Assembly (NCBI RefSeq): GCF_001975225.1
Contig: NZ_CP019445.1
Span: 1,674,001-1,738,000 of the forward strand
Direction: 5' to 3'
Source: Kosakonia cowanii JCM 10956 = DSM 18146
GTDB lineage: Bacteria; Pseudomonadota; Gammaproteobacteria; Enterobacterales; Enterobacteriaceae
Length of the DNA stretch: 64,000 nucleotides
A program made the position numbers and the translations under genes. The notes beneath the pieces were generated by a model. That model was not told where the DNA came from, ran no database searches, and was given only the letters and a program-made list of their open reading frames with translations. Within the stretch, counting starts at the first letter, position 1, and every line of letters starts with the position of its first letter. Below are positions 33,198 to 47,563 of the stretch, in pieces.

Positions 33198-33526
33198 ACT
33201 CATCCTTAGTGTCCACTCAGTGGTGTTAACAACGCCTGTTCAACACCGCTATATACATATGAAAACCAGGGTTTGTCTCCTACCTCTTTTCAGTAGCGAT
33301 GAGGGATAAAAAATCAGCATTGGATGATTGCGAAGTGCGTGGGAAAGCGCGTGGTAGAGGCGGGGATTTTGCGTAAAATTTATTCGGTCAGGGCGAGCAG
33401 CCTCGCCTTTTCAGCTACATTTGGATTGTCATAAAAATAAAACATCAGCGAATTGTTAAGGTGTTATCTAACCTTAATCTTTTGATTTTTATAGCCAATA
33501 AATATTGGTGCTGCGAAAAGCCGCCG
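33198..33526. other. Spacer upstream of the pst operon
   Basis: No gene is seen. Two hairpins could be plus-strand terminators: GGCGAG/CTCGCC at 33392-33407 followed by TTTT, and TTAAGGT/ACCTTAA at 33456-33477 followed by a T-rich stretch. They would insulate pstS from upstream transcription. What transcript they would end is not clear. Confidence 0.4.
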
Positions 33527-33566
33527 CTGTCATCAAACAGTAACAATCGTTGCATATAACTGTCAT
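33527..33566 (+). promoter_or_regulatory. Pho boxes of pstS
   Basis: CTGTCATCAAACAGTAACA (33527-33545) and a second CTGTCAT (33560-33566), preceded by CATATAA, match the tandem 7-bp PhoB repeats spaced by 4 AT-rich bases. They are arranged as in E. coli pstS. PhoB replaces the -35; a -10-like TATTTT follows at 33577-33582. Confidence 0.85.
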
Positions 33567-33632
33567 CAAAGTGTCCTATTTTGCTCCGAGTAGCAACTCA
33601 AACAACGATTTACGATTCCTGCAGGAGACATT

Positions 33633-34673
33633 ATGAACGTTATGCGTACCACTGTCGCAACTGTTGTCGCCGCGACCTTTTCTCTGAGCGCTTTTGCTGT
33701 AAATGCCGCAGCTAGCCTGACTGGTGCGGGCGCAACTTTCCCTGCGCCGGTGTATGCCAAGTGGGCTGATACCTACCAAAAAGAGACGGGCAATAAGGTC
33801 AACTATCAGGGCATCGGCTCCTCCGGTGGCGTGAAGCAGATCACCGCCAAAACCGTTGATTTCGGCGCATCTGATGCACCGCTGTCTGACGAAAAACTCT
33901 CCCAGGAAGGTCTGTTCCAGTTCCCGACCGTCATCGGCGGCATCGTGCTGGCTATTAACGTACCGGGCGTAAAATCTGGCGAGCTGGTTCTCGACGGTAA
34001 AACGCTGGGTGATATCTACCTCGGCAAAATCAAAAAATGGGACGACGCGGCTATCGCCAAACTCAACCCGGGCCTGAAACTGCCTTCACAGAACATCGCC
34101 GTGGTTCGCCGCGCTGACGGTTCCGGTACTTCATTCGTCTTCACCAGCTACCTGGCGAAAGTGAACGAAGAGTGGAAATCTAAAGTCGGTTCCGGCTCTA
34201 CCGTTAACTGGCCGACCGGTCTGGGCGGTAAAGGTAACGACGGCATCGCCGCCTTCGTTCAGCGTCTGCCGGGCTCTATCGGTTACGTTGAGTACGCTTA
34301 CGCGAAGCAGAACAACCTGACCTACACCAAACTGATGTCTGCCGATGGCAAAGCCGTTAGCCCGACCGAAGAGAGCTTCTCTAACGCGGCAAAAGATATC
34401 GACTGGAGCAAATCCTTCGCCCAGGACCTGACCAACCAGAAAGGTGCTGATGTGTGGCCAATCACCTCCACCACCTTCATCCTGGTACACAAAGAGCAGG
34501 CGAAACCTGAGCAGGGCGCTGAAGTACTGAAGTTCTTTGACTGGGCGTACAAAAACGGCAGCAAACAGGCTAACGATCTCGATTACGCAACCCTGCCGAG
34601 CAGCGTTGTTGAACAAGTTCGCGCCGCATGGAAAACCAACGTGAAAGACAGCAGCGGTAAAGCCGTTTACTAA
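33633..34673 (+). CDS. pstS: Phosphate-binding periplasmic protein PstS
   Basis: A 346-residue high-affinity phosphate receptor. The signal peptide ends at ...FAVNA before [19 protein letters not shown]. Phosphate ligands lie in [20 protein letters not shown] and [12 protein letters not shown]. Same length as E. coli PstS and first gene of the Pho regulon operon pstSCAB-phoU. Confidence 0.98.
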   Translation: MNVMRTTVATVVAATFSLSAFAVNAAASLTGAGATFPAPVYAKWADTYQKETGNKVNYQGIGSSGGVKQITAKTVDFGASDAPLSDEKLSQEGLFQFPTVIGGIVLAINVPGVKSGELVLDGKTLGDIYLGKIKKWDDAAIAKLNPGLKLPSQNIAVVRRADGSGTSFVFTSYLAKVNEEWKSKVGSGSTVNWPTGLGGKGNDGIAAFVQRLPGSIGYVEYAYAKQNNLTYTKLMSADGKAVSPTEESFSNAAKDIDWSKSFAQDLTNQKGADVWPITSTTFILVHKEQAKPEQGAEVLKFFDWAYKNGSKQANDLDYATLPSSVVEQVRAAWKTNVKDSSGKAVY

Positions 34674-34694
34674 TCGCTGATTTTTGAAGAACAT

Positions 34695-34764
34695 GGCGGA
34701 TGGCGCTTACACCATCCGCCTTACAGATCCTCTGTAGGCCCGGTAAGCGCAAGCGCCTGCGGGC
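34695..34764 (+). repeat. REP-type palindromes in the pstS-pstC spacer
   Basis: A perfect 9-bp stem GGCGGATGG/CCATCCGCC pairs 34695-34703 with 34712-34720. A second hairpin, 34738-34764, has outer arms GCCCG/CGGGC and inner arms GCGC/GCGC. Tandem REP-like units here would stabilise the pstS message relative to pstCAB, in line with the need for excess binding protein. Confidence 0.75.
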
Positions 34765-34794
34765 AACTTCGTAAGACGTCAAACTGAAGAGTAA

Positions 34795-36647
<1,853 letters not shown>

Positions 36648-36693
36648 TTTTTGCGACGCGGCGAAGGCGGCGTCGAGTTGAGGAAAGAGATAA

Positions 36694-37467
<774 letters not shown>

Positions 37468-37535
37468 TTGCCGAACCACAGAGGTGGCAGCCACCTCGTT
37501 ACCACGTGAAATTTGTCGGGCATTTGGAGTGCACC

Positions 37536-38261
37536 ATGGACAATCTGAACCTTAACAAACATATTTCCGGGCAGTTTAACGCTGAGCTGGAAAGTATTCG
37601 CACTCAGGTCATGACGATGGGTGGAATGGTAGAGCAGCAGCTCTCGGATGCGATCACCGCGATGCATAACCAGGACAGCGAGCTGGCAAAGCGCGTTGTT
37701 GAAGGGGATAAGCAGGTCAATATGATGGAAGTCGCCATCGATGAGGCCTGCGTGCGCATTATCGCCAAGCGTCAGCCGACGGCGAGCGATTTACGCCTGG
37801 TGATGGCGATCATCAAAACCATCGCCGAGCTGGAGCGTATTGGCGACGTGGCGGATAAAATCTGCCGCACGGCGCTGGAGAAGTTCTCCCAGCAGCACCA
37901 GCCGCTGCTCGTCAGCCTTGAGTCGTTAGGACGCCATACCGTGCAGATGCTGCACGACGTGCTGGACGCCTTTGCGCGCATGGACATTGACGAAGCGGTG
38001 CGAGTCTATCGCGAAGATAAGAAGGTGGATCAGGAGTATGAAGGCATTGTGCGCCAGCTGATGACCTACATGATGGAAGACTCCCGCACCATTCCGAGCG
38101 TGTTGACCGCCCTCTTCTGCGCCCGCTCTATCGAACGTATCGGCGATCGCTGCCAGAACATCTGCGAGTACATCTTCTACTTCGTTAAAGGCCAGGATTT
38201 CCGCCACGTTGGCGGCGACGAGCTGGACAAGCTGCTCGCCGGAAAAGATCCGAAAGAGTAA
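37536..38261 (+). CDS. phoU: Phosphate signalling regulator PhoU
   Basis: A 241-residue all-helical protein made of two similar three-helix bundles with metal-binding E/DxxxD motifs ([12 protein letters not shown] and [12 protein letters not shown]). It links the Pst transporter to the PhoR sensor kinase and represses the Pho regulon in excess phosphate. The frame opens ten codons earlier, but ATG 37536 ([15 protein letters not shown]) gives the E. coli length. Confidence 0.98.
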   Translation: MDNLNLNKHISGQFNAELESIRTQVMTMGGMVEQQLSDAITAMHNQDSELAKRVVEGDKQVNMMEVAIDEACVRIIAKRQPTASDLRLVMAIIKTIAELERIGDVADKICRTALEKFSQQHQPLLVSLESLGRHTVQMLHDVLDAFARMDIDEAVRVYREDKKVDQEYEGIVRQLMTYMMEDSRTIPSVLTALFCARSIERIGDRCQNICEYIFYFVKGQDFRHVGGDELDKLLAGKDPKE

Positions 38262-38269
38262 GCGCAATA

Positions 38270-38296
38270 AAAACCCCCTCGTGATGAGGGGGTTTT
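38270..38296. terminator. Bidirectional terminator after phoU
   Basis: An 11-bp perfect stem AAAACCCCCTC/GAGGGGGTTTT with a 5-nt loop lies between phoU and the convergent glycohydrolase gene and could stop transcription from both sides. Confidence 0.9.
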
Positions 38297-38299
38297 GCT

Positions 38300-39202
38300 T
38301 CACGCTGACTTACTGAGTAGCTGACCGGCAAGCGTTGCGATCTCATCGCATTGCCACAGCTTCTCCCGCCAGCGGTGCGGGATCCCCTCCACGCCGTACC
38401 AGGCACCAGCGAGCTGCCCGGCAATCGCCGCTGTGGTATCCGCATCATCGCCAAGGTTGGTCGCCAGCAGGATCGTCTCTTCGAAACTCTCCCCGTGAGC
38501 GAAGCACCAAAGTGCCGCCTCCAGGCTTTGCACGCAGTAACCGGTGCCGAACACCTCCGCACGCGATTTCTGCCGGTAATGCCCTTCGGCGATCTGGCGC
38601 AGATTAGCCTGTTCCGGCAGCTGCGCAATATCTGTCAGCGTGTCGGATTTACTCTTGCCCTGTAGCGCATTGATAAGCATCTGCGCGAAGAGACGACAGC
38701 TGGCCAGCGCTTCTGGCGCGGCGTGCGTCGTCCGCGATGACGCTTCGGCATACTCCAGCGCCTTTGGTACATCCGGATAGTACCAGAGCACCACCGGCGC
38801 CAGCCGCATCAATGAACCGTTGCCCGCCGTGCGCGGATCGCTCGAGCCGGCAAAGGGCTCGCCGTCGTGCGCAAAGCGCTGCAGCGCGGATGAGACAGTC
38901 ATGCCGATATCAAAACAGGTCCCCGTGGAGCTTAAATAGCCCCACTTCCACCAGTTCAGATAGCGGTTCATCTGATCGGTCGCATCAAACCCTTTACAGG
39001 CGATCAGGCTGTGCGCGAGGCAGAGCGCCATTGAGGTGTCGTCCGTCCACTGCCCGGCTTTTAAATGAAACGGGCCGCCGCCGACCATATCGGTGACCGG
39101 GGTAAAGCTCTCTCTGGGACTGAACTCTACCGTTGTGCCAACCGCATCTCCGGCCGCAAGGCCGAGAAGGCACCCCTGATAACGCGCAAGTAAATCCGAC
39201 AT
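38300..39202 (-). CDS. ADP-ribosylglycohydrolase family protein (DraG/ARH fold)
   Basis: A 300-residue protein with the family's metal-binding motifs: GLAAGDAVGTTVEF near residues 15-28, QWTDDTSMAL (about 51-60), and the C-terminal NLGDDADTTAAIAGQLAGAWYG. These hold a dinuclear metal centre that removes ADP-ribose from proteins or small molecules. All the key aspartates are present, so it is probably active. The substrate is unknown; no ADP-ribosyltransferase or NADAR gene is visible beside it, so a toxin-antitoxin role is not supported here. It resembles E. coli YegU in general architecture. The ribosome site AAGGA precedes ATG 39202. Confidence 0.88.
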   Translation of the reverse strand: MSDLLARYQGCLLGLAAGDAVGTTVEFSPRESFTPVTDMVGGGPFHLKAGQWTDDTSMALCLAHSLIACKGFDATDQMNRYLNWWKWGYLSSTGTCFDIGMTVSSALQRFAHDGEPFAGSSDPRTAGNGSLMRLAPVVLWYYPDVPKALEYAEASSRTTHAAPEALASCRLFAQMLINALQGKSKSDTLTDIAQLPEQANLRQIAEGHYRQKSRAEVFGTGYCVQSLEAALWCFAHGESFEETILLATNLGDDADTTAAIAGQLAGAWYGVEGIPHRWREKLWQCDEIATLAGQLLSKSA

Positions 39203-39229
39203 CTTTTATTCCTTATTTCGGGCAAGTCG

Positions 39230-40508
<1,279 letters not shown>

Positions 40509-40558
40509 GCCATTTCCTGTGATTACAAGTTTAACGATTACTTAACGCAGATTGCGGG

Positions 40559-40574
40559 ACGCAATCGTTGCCGT
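40559..40574 (+). promoter_or_regulatory. PurR-like operator upstream of adeQ
   Basis: ACGCAATCGTTGCCGT matches the PurR consensus ANGCAANCGNTTNCNT at all but one fixed position. It lies about 100 bp before the adenine permease gene, where purine-dependent repression would make sense. E. coli purine permeases are in the PurR regulon. It could also affect yieH, whose start is 51 bp away. Confidence 0.65.
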
Positions 40575-40675
40575 ATAAGCAAATTCAATGAAAAAAAGTG
40601 CGTGATAACCGTCAATACTGCCTCATTTTGGTATAGGATAGCGACGAATTTTCCCTCCTATTCCGGAAATTGATA

Positions 40676-42013
40676 ATGAGCCAACAACAGACTTCCCAGG
40701 CCTCTCGCCCGGGGTTGCTTGACCGCGTGTTCAAACTGCGTGACCACGGCACAACGGCACGCACCGAAGTGATCGCCGGCTTCACGACGTTTTTAACGAT
40801 GGTCTACATCGTTTTCGTTAACCCGCAAATTTTAGGCGTCGCCGGAATGGATACCAGCGCAGTATTTGTCACCACCTGTCTGATTGCTGCGTTCGGCAGC
40901 ATCCTGATGGGTCTGGTGGCTAACCTGCCGGTCGCGTTGGCTCCGGCAATGGGATTGAACGCCTTCTTCGCCTTTGTGGTGGTTGGCGCGATGGGGCTCT
41001 CCTGGCAGGTCGGCATGGGCGCGATCTTCTGGGGGGCGGTCGGTCTGCTGTTGCTGACCATTTTCCGCGTACGTTACTGGATGATTGCCAATATCCCGAT
41101 GAGCCTGCGTGTCGGCATCACCAGCGGGATCGGCCTGTTTATCGGCATGATGGGCCTGAAGAATGCGGGTGTGATTGTCGCCAACAAAGAGACGCTGGTC
41201 AGCATCGGTAATCTGACGTCGCACAGCGTGCTGCTGGGCGTGCTTGGTTTCTTTATCATCGCTATTCTGGCCTCGCGCAATATTCACGCCGCGGTGCTGG
41301 TCTCAATCGTTGTGACCACGCTTTTAGGCTGGCTGCTGGGCGATGTGCAGTACCACGGCATTGTTTCTAAGCCGCCAAGCGTGATGTCGGTGGTGGGCAA
41401 TGTCGATCTCGCCGGCTCCTTTAACCTCGGTCTTGCGGGCGTGATCTTCTCATTTATGCTGGTGAACCTGTTCGACTCCTCCGGGACGCTGATCGGTGTG
41501 ACCGACAAAGCCGGGCTGGTGGATGAGAAGGGCAAATTCCCGCGCATGAAGCAGGCGCTCTACGTTGACAGTATCTCCTCTGTCACCGGCTCCTTCTTCG
41601 GTACCTCGTCGGTTACCGCCTACATTGAATCCTCTTCGGGTGTCTCCGTTGGTGGGCGTACCGGCCTGACGGCGGTAGTCGTAGGTTTGCTGTTCCTGCT
41701 GGTGATCTTCCTCTCGCCGCTGGCGGGAATGGTGCCGGGTTACGCGGCCGCGGGCGCGCTGATTTACGTCGGGGTGCTGATGACCTCAAGCCTGGCGCGT
41801 GTGAAGTGGGATGATCTCACCGAAGCGGTACCGGCGTTTATTACCGCCGTGATGATGCCGTTCAGCTTCTCCATCACCGAGGGGATCGCACTTGGCTTTA
41901 TCTCCTACTGCGTGATGAAAATCGGTACCGGTCGTCTGCGTGAGCTTAGCCCGTGCGTGGTGATCGTGGCGCTGCTGTTCCTGCTGAAAATCGTCTTTAT
42001 CGACGCGCATTAA
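40676..42013 (+). CDS. adeQ: Adenine permease AdeQ (YieG)
   Basis: A 445-residue NCS2/AzgA-like purine:H+ symporter with about twelve membrane segments. Conserved ALAPAMGLNAFFAF and FDSSGTLIGVTDKAGL correspond to the substrate-binding regions. Sequence and length match E. coli YieG/AdeQ nearly throughout. Two codons lie upstream in frame, but ATG 40676 (MSQQQTSQ) fits. Confidence 0.97.
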   Translation: MSQQQTSQASRPGLLDRVFKLRDHGTTARTEVIAGFTTFLTMVYIVFVNPQILGVAGMDTSAVFVTTCLIAAFGSILMGLVANLPVALAPAMGLNAFFAFVVVGAMGLSWQVGMGAIFWGAVGLLLLTIFRVRYWMIANIPMSLRVGITSGIGLFIGMMGLKNAGVIVANKETLVSIGNLTSHSVLLGVLGFFIIAILASRNIHAAVLVSIVVTTLLGWLLGDVQYHGIVSKPPSVMSVVGNVDLAGSFNLGLAGVIFSFMLVNLFDSSGTLIGVTDKAGLVDEKGKFPRMKQALYVDSISSVTGSFFGTSSVTAYIESSSGVSVGGRTGLTAVVVGLLFLLVIFLSPLAGMVPGYAAAGALIYVGVLMTSSLARVKWDDLTEAVPAFITAVMMPFSFSITEGIALGFISYCVMKIGTGRLRELSPCVVIVALLFLLKIVFIDAH

Positions 42014-42021
42014 TCCCTTCT

Positions 42022-42044
42022 CCCTCTCCCACGTCGGGGGAGGG
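42022..42044. terminator. GC-rich hairpin between adeQ and yieE
   Basis: CCCTCTCCC at 42022-42030 pairs with GGGGGAGGG at 42036-42044 with a 5-nt loop, 9 bp past the adeQ stop. It has only weak T content after it and might be a REP-like palindrome rather than a classic terminator. Confidence 0.5.
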
Positions 42045-42066
42045 AAAGTCTTATCCCAACACTTAT

Positions 42067-42804
42067 TCAGATCAACGCTTTTTCGGCGGGCAGGCTGGTG
42101 AAACGCATCAGGCGGGAAGCCGGATCGTTGGCGCGGGTCAGCACATCAGTCAGGTAGTGCCACCCTCTCTGGCTATCGAACTCCCAGATGCGCAGGCTCT
42201 CAATCGCAGGCGCGACCGCAACTGACCAAATCAGCACATCTTCGGCATCGCACATCACTTCTACCTGCGCATGCCGCGTGACGCGAAGCCGCCCTGAGCC
42301 GGGCAGCAGCTGGAGCTGCATCGGGTCGTCCTGCATCTGGTGAATCAGCTTCATCACGCTCTGGCGCAGCGTTAACAGCTGCGTTTGCGCTTCACTGGCA
42401 TCGTTCTGGTTGTTTATCCACAGCTGCTCATTGTTGCTGAAGGTGTGTTTATGCCCGTGCGGACTGTGGAAGCTGCGCGTCGCGCGCTGTAGCTCCATAT
42501 CAAGTCCGCACTCACCTTCGGTAGTGATGGCAACGCCAACCAAATTCCCGGCGTAGGCCAGGGAAAAGCTCGGCAAGCTGCTGTCGGCAAAGCGCGGTCG
42601 TCCGCTCTCCTCAACCACCATCTCCGGCAATTCGCTGATGCCATAAAGCATAAACATCATCTCTGCGAGCAGCGCCCGGGAAGCGATATAACGGGAGCGG
42701 CGATGTTCCGGAAGCTGAGCTGCGGCATCAAGGCATGCCTGAGGGAGCCGGGTCGAGACAAGATGGCCTTCTGAAAGGATCCCTCTTGCAAAGTGTGTCG
42801 CCAT
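42067..42804 (-). CDS. yieE: Putative 4'-phosphopantetheinyl transferase YieE
   Basis: A 245-residue protein matching E. coli YieE (249). The PPTase core GLDMEL (about 134-139) holds the metal-binding acids. RSRYIASRALLAEMM is the arginine-rich CoA-binding region. It would transfer phosphopantetheine from CoA to a carrier protein serine. No carrier-protein gene lies nearby. Confidence 0.9.
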   Translation of the reverse strand: MATHFARGILSEGHLVSTRLPQACLDAAAQLPEHRRSRYIASRALLAEMMFMLYGISELPEMVVEESGRPRFADSSLPSFSLAYAGNLVGVAITTEGECGLDMELQRATRSFHSPHGHKHTFSNNEQLWINNQNDASEAQTQLLTLRQSVMKLIHQMQDDPMQLQLLPGSGRLRVTRHAQVEVMCDAEDVLIWSVAVAPAIESLRIWEFDSQRGWHYLTDVLTRANDPASRLMRFTSLPAEKALI

Positions 42805-43014
42805 TTTTCGCTCCGTGATAATGGGCTGCGTGAATCAAATCGACAATCGACATTATCGCCTGTGATGAATAGGTTTTAATGCTAAAAGTCCCATCTGAAA
42901 AGTCCTAAGGAGTGATATTTACACTTTCTTTCGTCAATGGGGAGCACTTTCAGAAAAAGTGATGAAATGATGGCTAACGAGCGCTAAAACGCCCGCCAGC
43001 CGTGGGATGAGGGA
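42805..43014. other. yieE-mnmE spacer
   Basis: 210 bp with no gene seen. It holds the yieE ribosome site and promoter on the minus strand and the 3' end of the mnmE message. A short dyad CACTTT/GAAAGTG (about 42949-42965) is the only clear symmetry. Confidence 0.5.
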
Positions 43015-44379
43015 TTATTTACCAATACAGAAACTTGAGAAAATCCTGCCCAGCAGGTCATCAGAAGTAAATTCGCCGGTGATCTCGCTCAGGCTCTGCT
43101 GCGCCAGGCGCAGCTCCTCTGCAAGCAGCTCGCCCGCCCAGGCACCCAGTAGCTGCGCTTTGCCCTGTTGCAGGTGCTCAGCCGCCATTTCCAGCGCCTG
43201 TAAATGACGACGACGCGCAAGGAAGCCGCCCTCCATGCTGGTGTCGAAACCCATGCTCTGCTTGAGATGCTGACGCAGCACGTCCACCCCTTCGTTGGTG
43301 CGCGCAGAGAGGCGAACAAGTGAGTGATTGTTCACTTCGCTGATCCCCGGCTGCTCGCCGGTGACGTCTGCTTTATTACGCACCACGGTGATCGGCAATT
43401 TTGCCGGTAAACGGGCGATAAAATCAGGCCAGATATCCGCCGGATCGACGGCGTCAGTGGTGGTGCCGTCAACCATAAACAGTACGCGGTCCGCCTGCTC
43501 AATCTCCTGCCAGGCGCGCTCAATCCCGATTCGCTCTACTTCGTCGCTGGCTTCGCGCAGCCCGGCGGTATCGATAATGTGCAGCGGCATACCGTCGATA
43601 TGGATATGTTCACGCAGCACATCGCGCGTGGTACCGGCGATATCAGTGACGATCGCCGCTTCGCGACCGGCCAGCGCGTTAAGCAGGCTCGATTTCCCGG
43701 CGTTTGGACGCCCGGCAATCACTACTTTCATCCCTTCACGCAGCAGGCTGCCCTGGCGCGCTTCGGCGCGAACCGCATCGAGATCGCTTATCACATTATT
43801 AAGCTGTGCTTCGATTTTGCCGTCGGAGAGAAAGTCGATCTCCTCGTCCGGGAAGTCGATTGCCGCTTCGACGTAGATGCGCAGGTGAGTGAGTGCTTCC
43901 ACCAGATGATTAACGCGGGCGGAAAACGCGCCCTGCAAGGAGTTGAGCGCCGAACGCGCGGCCTGCTCGGAGCTGGCGTCAATCAGGTCGGCAATCGCTT
44001 CTGCCTGCGCCAGATCGAGTTTGTCATTGAGAAACGCGCGTTCAGAGAACTCGCCCGGTTTAGCGATGCGCAGCCCGGGCAGCGTCAGAATACGCTTTAA
44101 CAGCAGATCGAGGATCACCGGGCCGCCGTGGCCCTGTAGTTCCAGCACATCTTCACCGGTAAAGGAGTTGGGGCCGGGGAACCACAGCGCAATGCCCTGA
44201 TCGAGGGCGCTGCCGTCGGCATCCTGAAACGCAAGATAGTCGGCATAACGCGGTTTCGGCAGCTTGCCCAGCACCGCCTGCGCGACGTCGCGCGCTTTCA
44301 GGCCGGAGATACGCAGGATGCCCACACCACCGCGTCCCGGTGGGGTTGCCTGGGCGACGATAGTGTCGTTATGGCTCAT
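43015..44379 (-). CDS. mnmE: tRNA modification GTPase MnmE
   Basis: A 454-residue potassium-activated GTPase partner of MnmG for wobble U34 modification. The N-terminal folate-binding domain is followed by a G domain with [14 protein letters not shown] (G1), TDIAGTTRD (G2), DTAG (G3) and NKAD (G4). The C-terminal CIGK cysteine is essential in E. coli and is present. Confidence 0.98.
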   Translation of the reverse strand: MSHNDTIVAQATPPGRGGVGILRISGLKARDVAQAVLGKLPKPRYADYLAFQDADGSALDQGIALWFPGPNSFTGEDVLELQGHGGPVILDLLLKRILTLPGLRIAKPGEFSERAFLNDKLDLAQAEAIADLIDASSEQAARSALNSLQGAFSARVNHLVEALTHLRIYVEAAIDFPDEEIDFLSDGKIEAQLNNVISDLDAVRAEARQGSLLREGMKVVIAGRPNAGKSSLLNALAGREAAIVTDIAGTTRDVLREHIHIDGMPLHIIDTAGLREASDEVERIGIERAWQEIEQADRVLFMVDGTTTDAVDPADIWPDFIARLPAKLPITVVRNKADVTGEQPGISEVNNHSLVRLSARTNEGVDVLRQHLKQSMGFDTSMEGGFLARRRHLQALEMAAEHLQQGKAQLLGAWAGELLAEELRLAQQSLSEITGEFTSDDLLGRIFSSFCIGK

Positions 44380-44408
44380 GGTTTATTTTCCAAAATCTCA
44401 AAATAAGA

Positions 44409-44430
44409 AAGGCGGTCAGTTGACCGCCTT
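44409..44430 (-). terminator. Hairpin downstream of yidC / upstream of mnmE
   Basis: A 10-bp inverted repeat AAGGCGGTCA/TGACCGCCTT (44409-44418 with 44421-44430) is followed on the minus strand by CTTATTTT. It may partly terminate transcription from the rpmH-yidC cluster before mnmE. Confidence 0.65.
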
Positions 44431-44461
44431 GTCTGAATCTTACAAGTAATACGCAAAATAA

Positions 44462-44560
44462 TTTAAATTGCAGGAAGGCGGCAAGCTTGTGAGTCCCCAG
44501 AAGTTTACATCAGTAAACGACTGGGGTGAGCAAGTGCAGCCAACGCACATGCAGCTTAAA
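44462..44560. repeat. Long foldback intergenic repeat between yidC and mnmE
   Basis: Nested inverted repeats span about 100 bp. The outer arms are TTTAAATTGCA (44462-44472) and TGCAGCTTAAA (44550-44560), the middle arms CCCCAG/CTGGGG (44495-44500 with 44521-44526), flanked by GCAAGCTTGTGAG and TGAGCAAG. The inner stem is GTTTAC-ATCA-GTAAAC (44503-44518). I recall closely similar elements in intergenic regions of many enterobacteria, so it is probably a mobile foldback repeat, not a gene. Confidence 0.75.
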
Positions 44561-44572
44561 GAATGAAGCGTA

Positions 44573-46219
44573 TTAAGAGCTTTTCTTCTCGCGGCTATGG
44601 AGACCACGTTTCTCCAGACCACGGTAAATCAGCTGCTGCTGCAGAATGGTTACCAGGTTGCTGACGATGTAGTACAGCACCAGACCTGACGGGAACCACA
44701 GGAAGAACACCGTGAAGATGACCGGCATAAAGGTCATGATCTTCTGCTGCATCGGGTCGGTCACGGTGGTCGGCGACATCTTCTGAATGAAGAACATCGT
44801 TACGCCCATCAGGATCGGCAGGATGTAGTACGGGTCTTGCGCAGAGAGATCGTGGATCCACAGCGCGAACGGCGCATGGCGCAGCTCAACGGAGCCCATC
44901 AGCATGTAGTAGAGCGCAAGGAAGATTGGCATCTGGATCAGCAGCGGGAAGCAGCCGCCCAGCGGGTTCACTTTCTCCGCTTTGTACATCGCCATCATTT
45001 CCTGGCTCATACGCTGCTTATCATCGCCCAGACGCTCACGCATAGCCTGAATCTTCGGCTGCAGCATGCGCATTTTCGCCATCGAGGTGTACTGCGCTTT
45101 GGTCAGCGGGTACATGATGCCGCGCACGATAAAGGTGATCGCGATGATAGAGAAGCCCCAGTTGCCGAGGAAGCTGTGGATCCATTTCAGCAGCTTAAAC
45201 AGCGGCTGAGAGATGAACCACAACCAGCCGTAATCCACGGTCAGATCCAGGTGCGGCGCCGCAGCGGCCATCTTGTCCTGAATCTCCGGGCCGACCCACA
45301 GGGTGCTGTTCAGTAAGCCAGTCTGGCCTGCTGCGATAGTAATCGGCTGAGATTTGTAGCCGATGGCCGCAACGCCGTTGCCCAGATTCGCGGTGTAGAA
45401 GTTATTCGCGCCGTCGTTACGTGGGATCCACGCCGTGGCGAAATATTGTTGCAGCATCGCAACCCAGCCGCCTTTCGAGCTGACGTTCAGGTTTTCGTCA
45501 TCGGCGATGGTGTCAAACTTGTACTTCTCATACTTGGTGTCCGGCGTGGAGTACGCCGCGCCGCGGAAGGTGTGCAGCGCAAAGTTGCTGCTGCCGGTAT
45601 CGCGGTGAGAAGGGAGTTTGATGGTTTGCTTCAGCTGACCAAAGGTGGCCACCTGCAGCGGTGTCGCACCGGCGTTTTTCACGCTGTAGCCAACGTTCAC
45701 CGCATATTCACCGCGTTTCAGGGTGAAGGTTTTGGTGAAGGTGTTGCCTGCCGCATCGGTATAGGTCAGCGGGATCGCCAGCTCGTTCTGGCCTTCTGCC
45801 AGTACAAACGCATCTTTATCGACGTTATACAGCGGGCGTGGGCCGTTAGCCGGGTTGTCCGGGCCGTTCTGGCCGGTCAGACCGCTCTGCGCCTGGTAGA
45901 CAAACTCAGGCGTGGTTTCCAGTAACTGGAACGGCTCGGTCGCACCCAGCTCTTTCGGGTACGTCGGGAGCAGTGCCTGCTCAACATCACCACCACGGGT
46001 GTTGATGGTCAGCTCAAGCACGTCGGTTTTAACCGTAATCAGTTTCCCCTGGCCACTGGCCGGAACGCTCTGGTCGGCTGCGTTACCCGCTGCGGTGGTC
46101 GTAGTCTGCGTGGTCTGCTGCTGCGCCGGAGGAGGATTTTGTTCCTTCTCCCACGTTTGCCAGATCATGAAAGACACGAACAACAAAGCGATGATAAAAA
46201 GATTGCGTTGCGAATCCAT
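44573..46219 (-). CDS. yidC: Membrane protein insertase YidC
   Basis: A 548-residue Oxa1/YidC insertase of the inner membrane. It has an N-terminal anchor helix ([19 protein letters not shown]), a large periplasmic beta-supersandwich P1 domain (about 60-340), then five membrane helices including [11 protein letters not shown]...[20 protein letters not shown]. The hydrophilic-groove arginine lies in that IVRG segment (Arg366 in E. coli). It inserts AtpE among other clients. It follows yidD by 2 bp. Confidence 0.98.
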   Translation of the reverse strand: MDSQRNLFIIALLFVSFMIWQTWEKEQNPPPAQQQTTQTTTTAAGNAADQSVPASGQGKLITVKTDVLELTINTRGGDVEQALLPTYPKELGATEPFQLLETTPEFVYQAQSGLTGQNGPDNPANGPRPLYNVDKDAFVLAEGQNELAIPLTYTDAAGNTFTKTFTLKRGEYAVNVGYSVKNAGATPLQVATFGQLKQTIKLPSHRDTGSSNFALHTFRGAAYSTPDTKYEKYKFDTIADDENLNVSSKGGWVAMLQQYFATAWIPRNDGANNFYTANLGNGVAAIGYKSQPITIAAGQTGLLNSTLWVGPEIQDKMAAAAPHLDLTVDYGWLWFISQPLFKLLKWIHSFLGNWGFSIIAITFIVRGIMYPLTKAQYTSMAKMRMLQPKIQAMRERLGDDKQRMSQEMMAMYKAEKVNPLGGCFPLLIQMPIFLALYYMLMGSVELRHAPFALWIHDLSAQDPYYILPILMGVTMFFIQKMSPTTVTDPMQQKIMTFMPVIFTVFFLWFPSGLVLYYIVSNLVTILQQQLIYRGLEKRGLHSREKKSS

Positions 46220-46221
46220 CG

Positions 46222-46479
46222 TTAGTGTTCTCTGGTTTTAGAAGGTCCTGGCGGGACGGGATCGTCGCCACCCGGATGTAAAGGGTGGCATTTTAATACG
46301 CGTTTCACTGTCAACCAACTGCCTTTTAACACCCCAAACCTGCGCAAGGCCTCAATTCCATAGTGAGAACAGGTAGGGGTGAAACGGCAGTGCGGCCCGA
46401 GTAGCGGACTAATCAGGCGTTGGTAGACCCGTATAAGGGCTATCAGGACCCTTGAGCCTGGCGACAATGGCGGCGCCAT
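46222..46479 (-). CDS. yidD: Membrane protein insertion efficiency factor YidD
   Basis: An 85-residue protein with the UPF0161 pattern: an amphipathic N-terminal helix ([15 protein letters not shown]), [19 protein letters not shown] with two conserved cysteines, and [14 protein letters not shown]. It helps YidC-dependent insertion. It overlaps the rnpA 3' end by 37 bp in another frame, as in E. coli. Confidence 0.97.
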   Translation of the reverse strand: MAPPLSPGSRVLIALIRVYQRLISPLLGPHCRFTPTCSHYGIEALRRFGVLKGSWLTVKRVLKCHPLHPGGDDPVPPGPSKTREH

Positions 46480-46802
46480 AATTTTTCCAACGCTTCCGTG
46501 AGAGCACGGTTATCGAGGTCGGCAACCCCTTTCTTTGCCACCACCACAAAATCCATGGCCGGCAGGTCATGTTGGTGCAAACGAAAACTTTCACGCGTCA
46601 GACGTTTAATCCGATTGCGTTCATGTGCGCGTTTGACATTTTTCTTGGCGACGGTAAGACCGATACGGGGATGCCCCAGCGAATTCAGGCGGCCGAGGAT
46701 GGTGATTTGCGGCGTGCCAGCCCGTTGTGGCTGCTGGAAGACGAATGTGAAATGAGTGGGAGTTAACAAACGTAACTCCCTGGGAAAAGCGAGCTTAACC
46801 AC
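46443..46802 (-). CDS. rnpA: Ribonuclease P protein component RnpA
   Basis: A 119-residue basic protein cofactor of RNase P. The RNR signature is ...[21 protein letters not shown]. It has a GTG start at 46802, as in E. coli, 17 bp after rpmH. It binds the M1 RNA and 5' leaders of precursor tRNAs. Confidence 0.97.
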   Translation of the reverse strand: MVKLAFPRELRLLTPTHFTFVFQQPQRAGTPQITILGRLNSLGHPRIGLTVAKKNVKRAHERNRIKRLTRESFRLHQHDLPAMDFVVVAKKGVADLDNRALTEALEKLWRRHCRQAQGS

Positions 46803-46819
46803 TCAGGGGTTAGCTTTTA

Positions 46820-47563
<744 letters not shown>

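Noticed and set aside
33103..33309. 68-codon plus-strand frame upstream of pstS
   Set aside because: It overlaps the start of the exported coiled-coil gene on the other strand, with no ribosome site and no similarity I recognise.
44440..44622. 60-codon minus-strand frame overlapping the yidC 3' end
   Set aside because: It runs through the foldback repeat and the yidC end in another frame, with no ribosome site.
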